A stretch of 64,000 nucleotides of DNA. Origin: an uncultured Chitinophagaceae bacterium (GTDB lineage: Bacteria > Bacteroidota > Bacteroidia > Chitinophagales > Chitinophagaceae). This document shows, piece after piece, positions 58,122-64,000 of the stretch; the stretch's first letter is position 1, and each line of letters opens with the position of its first letter. The stretch lies in NCBI GenBank assembly GCA_937958995.1, contig CALGAP010000016.1, positions 1 to 64,000 of the forward strand, in the 5' to 3' direction. The position numbers were made by a program, and so were the translations under genes. The notes under the pieces are model-generated. The model was not told where the DNA came from. It worked only from the letters and a program-made list of their open reading frames with translations, and searched no databases.

Positions 58122-61100
58122 TTATACGCTTTCAGTGGTTGCTGGTTGATGCCGAATAATAATGTGTTGCCGAGGCGAACAATGCTACGAACATCGCCGC
58201 GCAGACTGAGCCCGGATTGTTGCTGACCGACGTAAGTGAAATTTCCATTTCCTTCATTTTTTAACAATACACCATAGTTCGCGTCAAATTTTCCAAAACG
58301 CAACCTGGCCTGGTTGATATTGCCACAGAGGAGCAGGTCTTCATTGCCATCGTTATCATAGTCAAACGACGCGATGGCAAAAACAGGTGAATACTGTGCC
58401 TGCAGCGGCAGCGGCTTTTCAACAAATTTGCCATCGGCACCGCTTTCAAAATAAGCGGTGGCGAGATAATTGGCGGATAACTTTTTCGCGTCCTTCAATT
58501 CTTCTTCCAGAAACACCTGCTCAAGTGAAGCATCTGCATAGCTTTTGTAATCAACAAAACGGCCGCGCATCAGGCTCACCTGGTCGAGCAGTTCGTCGCG
58601 CGTTACGTAAGGATAACTTTTACCCTGGATATAAAAACAGAAAATAGGATCAACCGCGCCGTTGTTGTCGAAATCCTTATAGTACATATCGGCGGGTTCT
58701 TCATCCGACACCTTGCATTGCGTATTCAAACCCATATTGCCGATTACCAGGTCAATCTTTCCGTCTTTATTAAAATCGCCGGTGTACAATTTGTTCCACC
58801 AGCCACTGTATTCTTTGGTAAAATAGTCGCTGGTCTTGTTTTCCAGTTTGTTTCCGGTGTTGATAAAGACTGTTACCGGCATCCACTCTCCTACCAGTAC
58901 CAGGTCTTCTTTCTTATCACCATTCAAATCAAGCCAGGCCGCGTCGCTCACCATTCCGATATTATTTAGCGATGGAGCAACCATATTGGTTTGATCAGTA
59001 AATTTTCCTTTGCCATCATTGATCAGTATATAACTCTGGGGAGTTTCGGGATAGCGGCCAGGAATCACCCTTCCGCCGACAAACAAGTCAATATGTCCAT
59101 CACCGTTAATATCACTTGCACGTACACAACCTTTGCTCACCAGCATTTCGGGAAGGGCATCTGCTTTACGAACAAAGTTCCCCTTCCCGTCATTCAGGTA
59201 GAGGCGATCTTGCAATAATGGATCATTGGGCAAATAGTTGTGATAACCACCGCTGGCAACATACAAATCGAGGGTGCCATTGCCATCGGCATCGAAAAAT
59301 ATGGCGCTGGCGTCTTCACTGTTCTTGTCGGCTTCGAACGCGGGTTGTGGTTTGTGGACAAAATTACCGTTAGGTTGCTGCACCAACAGCATGGCAGGCT
59401 GTCCATTACCACCGCCGGCATATATATCATCCAGGCCATCACCATTTACATCTCCTTTCACCAGGCAGGGACCATTGAAGGAAAGCGGGTTGATAAGTAG
59501 CGGCTGTCTTTTAAAATCGTTGAGATCTGCAGATGCATGCTGGTACACAAATGGCGGTTTCACTTCCTGCATCAAGGGCTTTGGCGGAGTTTGCGGCTTC
59601 CATGTGCCGGTTGCCTCATTTTCGTCGAGTGTAATCAATTGGTTCGCCTTCACGTCACGCAACACCTGTTCTTTGCCTGAAAGCCATACCACGCGCAATG
59701 AATCGACCACATCCTCTTCGCCCAATCCAAAATGTAATATGGGCGAAACAGTGGATTGATAACCGCGCGCGGGCATTTGCTCCTGGAACTGGAGCTGCCC
59801 TTTTCTATACAGCGTAATTTTAGCGCCAAGACCATCAGTATTTTTTCCCGCACCTTTCAGCTTCACCTGCAGGTAGTGATTGCCTGGCTCCTTATTGGCT
59901 TCATTGCGGTAAATGAAAGCCTCGCGGTTGATATTGTTGACCACCAAATCCAGGTCGCCGTCGTTATCCAAATCAGCATAGGCGGCGCCGTTGCTGTTTG
60001 ACGGAACATCCAGCCCCCAGGCCGCTCCCACATTAATAAAGCCGAGCTGACGATCATTCTTATACATGTAATTTGTTACGTTCGACGCCGGCATTTGCTT
60101 CAAAATCTCCAGCACCTGCTCGCGGTTGAGCCTGCCCTTACTCTGCACCTCGCTGTTTTTGTATTTCAGAAAATCCATGTCGGTAAAATCGCGGGTATAG
60201 CCATTAGTGACATACAGGTCTTTCCACCCGTCATTGTCAAAATCGGCAAAAAGCGGGGCCCAGCTCCAGTCGGTATTACTGATACCGGCCAGCTGACCAA
60301 TCTCGCTGAAAGTGCCGTCGCCATTGTTCAGGTGTAGCATATTGCGCATATACTGGTAGTGAAAACCAGTGCGCACGTTGAGGTCGAATTTTTCATAATT
60401 GTCGGAAGCCAATAATACTTTCTGCCGGTGATTATCTTCTGGCAGCATATCCAGCACACATATATCAAGCAGACCGTCATTATTATAGTCTGCTATATTG
60501 TTACCCATCGATGATTTGGTGATGTGTCCCAGGGCCGTGGCTATTTTATCGGTAAATGTGCCGTTTTGGTTGTTGATATACAGGTAGTCGGGCACGTTGT
60601 AATCGTTGGCGATATATATATCGAGCCATCCATCGCCATCTATATCGGCAATAGCGGCGCCCAGGCCATAGGTAAGCACCGAGCTGCTGATGCCGGTTTT
60701 TTCCGTGATGTCGGTAAAATGATTGTCTTCATTTTTATACAATCGAATGCCGATGGAGCGGTGGGATTGAGCTAAAAGATTGGCGGTACTGGCTTCATCG
60801 AGAATGGGCAGGTTGTCGGGATTGTGGTTCAGCGCCAGCATATCCAGGTCGCCATCGCGGTCGTAGTCGAAGAAAAAAGTTTGCGTGGTATAGCTGCTGT
60901 CGGCTAAACCATACTGCTCTGCTTCGTCTTCAAAGCGGGGAATGCCGTTAGCGTCATTTCCCTTGTTGATGAATAGTTGATGAATACGGTTCTGGCCGCG
61001 CGTCTTGCCCGAATAACTCACGTAAATATCAGGTTTGCCATCACCATTTACATCGGCAATAGTGACGCCTGTTCTCCAGAGCGGAGTTCGGTTTTTGATA

Positions 61101-61429
61101 TTGGCTGCTTCGGTGATGTCCTCAAATTTCAGGTTGCCCTTGTTGAGGTAGAGTTTATCGGGCACCATATTGCCGGTAAAATAAATATCCTCCAATCCAT
61201 CACCGTTCAGATCGGCAATGCCCACGCCTGCGCCGTTGTAGAAATATTCGTATAAAAGCACATTAGTGTTTAACCCTTCAGTCAGGGTGTTGCTGAAAAA
61301 TACCTGCGTACTATCGGCGGGCATCAATGTGAACAGTTTCTTTTCATTACCAGCCAATTTGTCGCCGGTACTGGTACAACCTGCAAGCAAGCAATACGCT
61401 ACCAGAAAGTATGGGGCCATGCGATTCAT
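58094..61429 (-). CDS. FG-GAP repeat, ASPIC/UnbV-domain lipoprotein (CRTAC1-like)
   Basis: This is a 1111-residue surface or periplasmic lipoprotein (lipobox CLLAGC). FG-GAP/VCBS calcium-binding repeats are numerous, for example DLNGDGLEDIYFTGN, DVNGDGKPDIYVSY and DIDGDGWLDIYIAND. They fold into beta-propellers before (about 60-480) and after (about 640-1090) a central ASPIC/UnbV domain (about 525-600; YQSTVSPILHFGLGEEDVVD). Binding of glycans or proteins is likely for such propellers. It lies 90 bp after SusD and overlaps the haloperoxidase gene, a gene order I know from other Bacteroidota. Confidence 0.92.
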   Translation of the reverse strand: MNRMAPYFLVAYCLLAGCTSTGDKLAGNEKKLFTLMPADSTQVFFSNTLTEGLNTNVLLYEYFYNGAGVGIADLNGDGLEDIYFTGNMVPDKLYLNKGNLKFEDITEAANIKNRTPLWRTGVTIADVNGDGKPDIYVSYSGKTRGQNRIHQLFINKGNDANGIPRFEDEAEQYGLADSSYTTQTFFFDYDRDGDLDMLALNHNPDNLPILDEASTANLLAQSHRSIGIRLYKNEDNHFTDITEKTGISSSVLTYGLGAAIADIDGDGWLDIYIANDYNVPDYLYINNQNGTFTDKIATALGHITKSSMGNNIADYNNDGLLDICVLDMLPEDNHRQKVLLASDNYEKFDLNVRTGFHYQYMRNMLHLNNGDGTFSEIGQLAGISNTDWSWAPLFADFDNDGWKDLYVTNGYTRDFTDMDFLKYKNSEVQSKGRLNREQVLEILKQMPASNVTNYMYKNDRQLGFINVGAAWGLDVPSNSNGAAYADLDNDGDLDLVVNNINREAFIYRNEANKEPGNHYLQVKLKGAGKNTDGLGAKITLYRKGQLQFQEQMPARGYQSTVSPILHFGLGEEDVVDSLRVVWLSGKEQVLRDVKANQLITLDENEATGTWKPQTPPKPLMQEVKPPFVYQHASADLNDFKRQPLLINPLSFNGPCLVKGDVNGDGLDDIYAGGGNGQPAMLLVQQPNGNFVHKPQPAFEADKNSEDASAIFFDADGNGTLDLYVASGGYHNYLPNDPLLQDRLYLNDGKGNFVRKADALPEMLVSKGCVRASDINGDGHIDLFVGGRVIPGRYPETPQSYILINDGKGKFTDQTNMVAPSLNNIGMVSDAAWLDLNGDKKEDLVLVGEWMPVTVFINTGNKLENKTSDYFTKEYSGWWNKLYTGDFNKDGKIDLVIGNMGLNTQCKVSDEEPADMYYKDFDNNGAVDPIFCFYIQGKSYPYVTRDELLDQVSLMRGRFVDYKSYADASLEQVFLEEELKDAKKLSANYLATAYFESGADGKFVEKPLPLQAQYSPVFAIASFDYDNDGNEDLLLCGNINQARLRFGKFDANYGVLLKNEGNGNFTYVGQQQSGLSLRGDVRSIVRLGNTLLFGINQQPLKAYKWKNLCTGL

Positions 61430-61449
61430 GAGGGAAAGGGAGCGCTGTT

Positions 61450-61486
61450 AAAAATACCTACGCCAGTATTTGCATACTGGCATAGG
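61450..61486 (-). terminator. Hairpin between susD and the UnbV gene
   Basis: CCTACGCCAGTAT (61457-61469) pairs with ATACTGGCATAGG (61474-61486) at 12 of 13 positions, and on the minus strand TATTTTTAAC follows. It lies about 33 bp after the susD stop and could reduce expression of the UnbV and haloperoxidase genes relative to susCD. Confidence 0.65.
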
Positions 61487-61519
61487 CATTTTGGTTTTTA
61501 ATATTGTTAGTGAAGCCGG

Positions 61520-63439
61520 TTAGTTATAGCCAGGATTCTGCACTAATTTATCATTTCTATTCATTTCATTGAAATGTATCGGCCGCAGGTACATCTTATC
61601 ATCCCAAGTACGGTTCTCGTGCGAGTTCTCCACAATCGGCGTGTAGGTGTATTCGTAAATTTCCTTGTCGTGCCGGTACACATCTCTCAACTCCTTACCA
61701 GGCTTAAACTTACCCACTATTGAGATATAGGTCATCGGTCGTCCGAGCGTTGTCGGCGCAATCATCCAGCGGCGGGCATCATGATAGCGGTGCTCTTCAT
61801 ATACCAGCTCAATCCTTCGTTCGTGGCGATAAGCTTCGCGCAGGTCATTGCCCGTCACTGTACCGGGAATAGCCGGCATGCCCGACCTGAACCGGATCTT
61901 GTTGAGCCAGCTGCGCGCTTCGTCATCTTCCCCTAACTCAATACAGGCTTCCACGTAATTGAGCACTGCTTCGGTGTGGCGGAAGAATGGCCATGGTATG
62001 TACTGGCGCGTATTGTTGTCAACAATATTCGGATTTGGATCGAGGAACTTGCGCATGTAGTAACCGCTTCGTGTGCCGTTCCAGTCTTCGATACTGCTGC
62101 TGCGTGTGTCGAGACCGTTGAAGGTTATGAGCTTGTAAGTGCCGGTATTGTCTTTCTGCATCAGGTCGTACTGACCAGTTTGGATTTGGTTGGCAGGGTC
62201 AACATTTCCAGACACTTTATCTCTCGGCTTCCAGTCGGCGCCGTCGTAAAGAACGGTAGCGTAGAAGCGGGGATCGCGGTTGGCATAAGGTTCGGCCTTA
62301 TGATCCGGGTTATTCCAGTCGAACGGAACAGCAGTAGGCGGATTGGTTGAATTGTCCATATATTCATAGTCATCCACCAGCAGACCGAGCGGCGTATTAC
62401 CAGCCCAGTTGTGATAGCCGTTAGGGCCATTGTATAAACCCAGGTATGGCCCGCCGCCTTCTTCCAATTCGGGCGAATGCCACCTTCCTAAAATTATTTC
62501 CACACCGGCCGACGGGTCAACGCCGGGAGCCTGGCTGCCGCCGCCGAGAGAAATTGACATATAATTCAGTTTACCTTCTTCGGGCGACACGGGCTCGGTG
62601 AGATCCATTTTGTATCCAACACTTTCATCCATCACCTCCTTGTTCGCTGCTTTTGCCAGTTGCCAGCGTTGCACGCGGTCGCCGCTGGTATAGCCGAAAA
62701 TTTCCGGATGAGGATAGCTGTTGAGCAAGGCGGATTTTGATTTTGCCGTAGGCGCATCGTGCAGATCGCTGGCGGCGTATAAGAGTATGCGGCCTTTCAG
62801 CGCTTTTGCTGCCAGTGCAGTGGCGCGACCCTTCTGCATGGTTCTGCCCTGCAGGTATAAGACGGCGGAATCACATTCTTTCACAATGAAATTCACGCAC
62901 TCTTCCCAGGTATTGCGCGCGACGCTGTAATCTTCGTTCAATCCATATACCTGGGTGATGATGGGTACTGCGCCATAGTAGCGAACCAACTGGTGGTAAA
63001 AATAGCCGCGGAGGAAATGCGCTTCGCCCAGCAACCTTTCCTTCAGATCGTCATTGTCGAACGTAGCGGTCTTTAAATTTTCGATCGCCACGTTGGTGCC
63101 GCGAATCCAGCGATACATCGAGTTCCACTCGTAAGTGCCGCTCTGCCAGCCGGGGTTGGTAGGACTCAGACTACCGTCGTTCACTGTATTGATGCCGCGG
63201 CCTGTGTGAGTAAACACGGCTTCGTCGCTGAGCGAGGCCAGCATTTGTTCTTCAAATCCCCCGGCACCAAAGCCGTTGTACAGGTTATTCACAAACGCTT
63301 CCGATAATGGTCCATCGGCCCAGGTGGCTGTGGAACCGATCGATCCGAGCGGATCCAGCTCCAGGAAGTCCCTTTTGCAGGAAACTAGGATAACCAGTGA
63401 GAGAATAAAGATTACTGATATATTTCGTATCTGTTTCAT
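61520..63439 (-). CDS. SusD/RagB-family nutrient-binding lipoprotein
   Basis: This is a 639-residue lipoprotein with signal peptide and lipobox (SLVILVSC). The N-terminal SusD-like part (about 25-230) contains AFVNNLYNGFG and LLGEAHFLRGYFYHQLVRYY. The C-terminal RagB part (about 300-639) includes EACIELGEDDEARSWLNKIR and the closing MYLRPIHFNEMNRN. It is the binding subunit for the SusC protein 9 bp upstream. The substrate is unknown; the downstream UnbV and haloperoxidase genes give the only hint. Confidence 0.95.
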   Translation of the reverse strand: MKQIRNISVIFILSLVILVSCKRDFLELDPLGSIGSTATWADGPLSEAFVNNLYNGFGAGGFEEQMLASLSDEAVFTHTGRGINTVNDGSLSPTNPGWQSGTYEWNSMYRWIRGTNVAIENLKTATFDNDDLKERLLGEAHFLRGYFYHQLVRYYGAVPIITQVYGLNEDYSVARNTWEECVNFIVKECDSAVLYLQGRTMQKGRATALAAKALKGRILLYAASDLHDAPTAKSKSALLNSYPHPEIFGYTSGDRVQRWQLAKAANKEVMDESVGYKMDLTEPVSPEEGKLNYMSISLGGGSQAPGVDPSAGVEIILGRWHSPELEEGGGPYLGLYNGPNGYHNWAGNTPLGLLVDDYEYMDNSTNPPTAVPFDWNNPDHKAEPYANRDPRFYATVLYDGADWKPRDKVSGNVDPANQIQTGQYDLMQKDNTGTYKLITFNGLDTRSSSIEDWNGTRSGYYMRKFLDPNPNIVDNNTRQYIPWPFFRHTEAVLNYVEACIELGEDDEARSWLNKIRFRSGMPAIPGTVTGNDLREAYRHERRIELVYEEHRYHDARRWMIAPTTLGRPMTYISIVGKFKPGKELRDVYRHDKEIYEYTYTPIVENSHENRTWDDKMYLRPIHFNEMNRNDKLVQNPGYN

Positions 63440-63448
63440 GATTCTTTT

Positions 63449-64000
63449 TTAAAAGGTTACACTAACTCCAAAGTTGAGTACCCTTGCCTGCGGGTAGTAC
63501 TGACCATTACCGGTAACAGCTTCCGGATCAAACACACCCAGTTCATCCCAGGTAATGAGGTTGATGCCGTTGGCATAAATCCTTGCATTGCTGAGACCCA
63601 CGCGTCTTAATACGCTGATGGGAACATTGTACCCGATCTCGAAATTCTTGAACCTGATATAGTCGGTCTTCCTGAGGCGATATGTGTTGTTACCCGCTAC
63701 GCCGCCGGTGTAGTAAGTATTATCACGGCTGGCAATACGCGGATAAACAGTGCTTTGATTTTCGACAGTCCACCTGTGATCAAAATCCCAGGCCAGGTAG
63801 TTACCAATATCTCCCGACTCGGTACGAACTATTAACGCGCCGCCGCTGGCACCCTGGAACAATACGGTGAGGTCGAAGTTGCGATATTGCATGAAGATGT
63901 TCAGGCCACCTGTAAAGCGCGGGTCGCGGGTTTTGTCCTGACGCACCTGGTCGGCAGCGGTGATCCTGCCGTCGCCGTCAATATCCTTAAACTTCATATC
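63449..64000 (-). CDS. SusC/RagA TonB-linked outer-membrane protein, C-terminal part
   Basis: The last 183 codons of a SusC-type receptor are present; the gene continues beyond the window edge. FKDIDGDGRITAADQ is the conserved repeat near the C terminus. TGGLNIFMQYRNFDLTVLFQ and IRFKNFEIGYNVPISVL are barrel strands. The end GQYYPQARVLNFGVSVTF, with terminal Phe, is the barrel closing strand. It is 9 bp before SusD and is the proximal gene of the operon as seen here. Confidence 0.95.
   Translation of the reverse strand, partial: DMKFKDIDGDGRITAADQVRQDKTRDPRFTGGLNIFMQYRNFDLTVLFQGASGGALIVRTESGDIGNYLAWDFDHRWTVENQSTVYPRIASRDNTYYTGGVAGNNTYRLRKTDYIRFKNFEIGYNVPISVLRRVGLSNARIYANGINLITWDELGVFDPEAVTGNGQYYPQARVLNFGVSVTF

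Overview
This window reads as a chromosomal segment from a Bacteroidota bacterium, most likely a Chitinophagaceae-type organism. The evidence is two SusC/SusD-type outer-membrane uptake systems, a PorE-like type IX secretion protein, a fused two-domain branched-chain 2-oxoacid dehydrogenase E1, Bacteroidota-type promoters (TTG, about 20 bp, then TAnnTTTG), frequent TTG starts and no obvious Shine-Dalgarno sequences. I see no rRNA, CRISPR array, prophage or intact insertion sequence. The species assignment is inference.

Layout. Positions 1-2.6 kb hold two tRNA-Gln genes (anticodons TTG and CTG), an ECF sigma factor whose reading frame runs back into the second tRNA, a small membrane protein and a Spy/CnrX-like periplasmic protein, then a TapB-like secreted protein. 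Positions 2.6-11.2 kb are one tight minus-strand operon for nucleotide sugars: a sugar aminotransferase, UDP-glucose dehydrogenase, UDP-xylose synthase, a UDP-N-acetylhexosamine dehydrogenase, RmlB, RmlC, RmlD and a glycosyltransferase. Positions 11.4-20.3 kb carry waaA, tdk, a cytochrome c maturation set (ccmB, ccmC, ccmD), glutamate dehydrogenase, DinB, an HsdR-N nuclease-fold protein and AMP nucleosidase. Positions 20.4-32.5 kb hold a fused oligopeptide ABC ATPase, a very long TraB/GumN protein, a probable small RNA just before queA, a glycosyltransferase, an esterase, a response regulator, a class A beta-lactamase-like lipoprotein and an inactive-looking IS1595-type transposase. Positions 32.6-39.4 kb hold the fused E1, an FAH-family hydrolase, the prs-rplY-pth operon, radC and a DUF3467 protein.

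Positions 39.8-44.5 kb are a SusC/SusD pair, followed by an outer-membrane HhH-domain protein with an overlapping partner (44.7-47.5 kb), folD, queE, a PorE-like protein, dprA and secA (47.6-56.1 kb). A degraded DUF1203 gene follows. Positions 56.8-64 kb form a minus-strand operon of SusC (cut by the window end), SusD, an FG-GAP/UnbV lipoprotein and a vanadium-haloperoxidase-type lipoprotein.

The most unusual signals lie outside ordinary genes. (1) Long AT-rich palindromes, one with perfect 43-bp arms, sit at gene 3' ends and overlap stop codons. (2) A GC-rich GGGTTTCGGGT-type palindrome family occurs between genes and also in frame inside waaA and another gene. (3) A promoter-rod-terminator RNA unit lies directly before queA. 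(4) A second structured RNA candidate lies before dprA. (5) A duplicated copy of the susC leader lies 3' of the same susCD operon. (6) One DUF1203 pseudogene carries at least three lesions.
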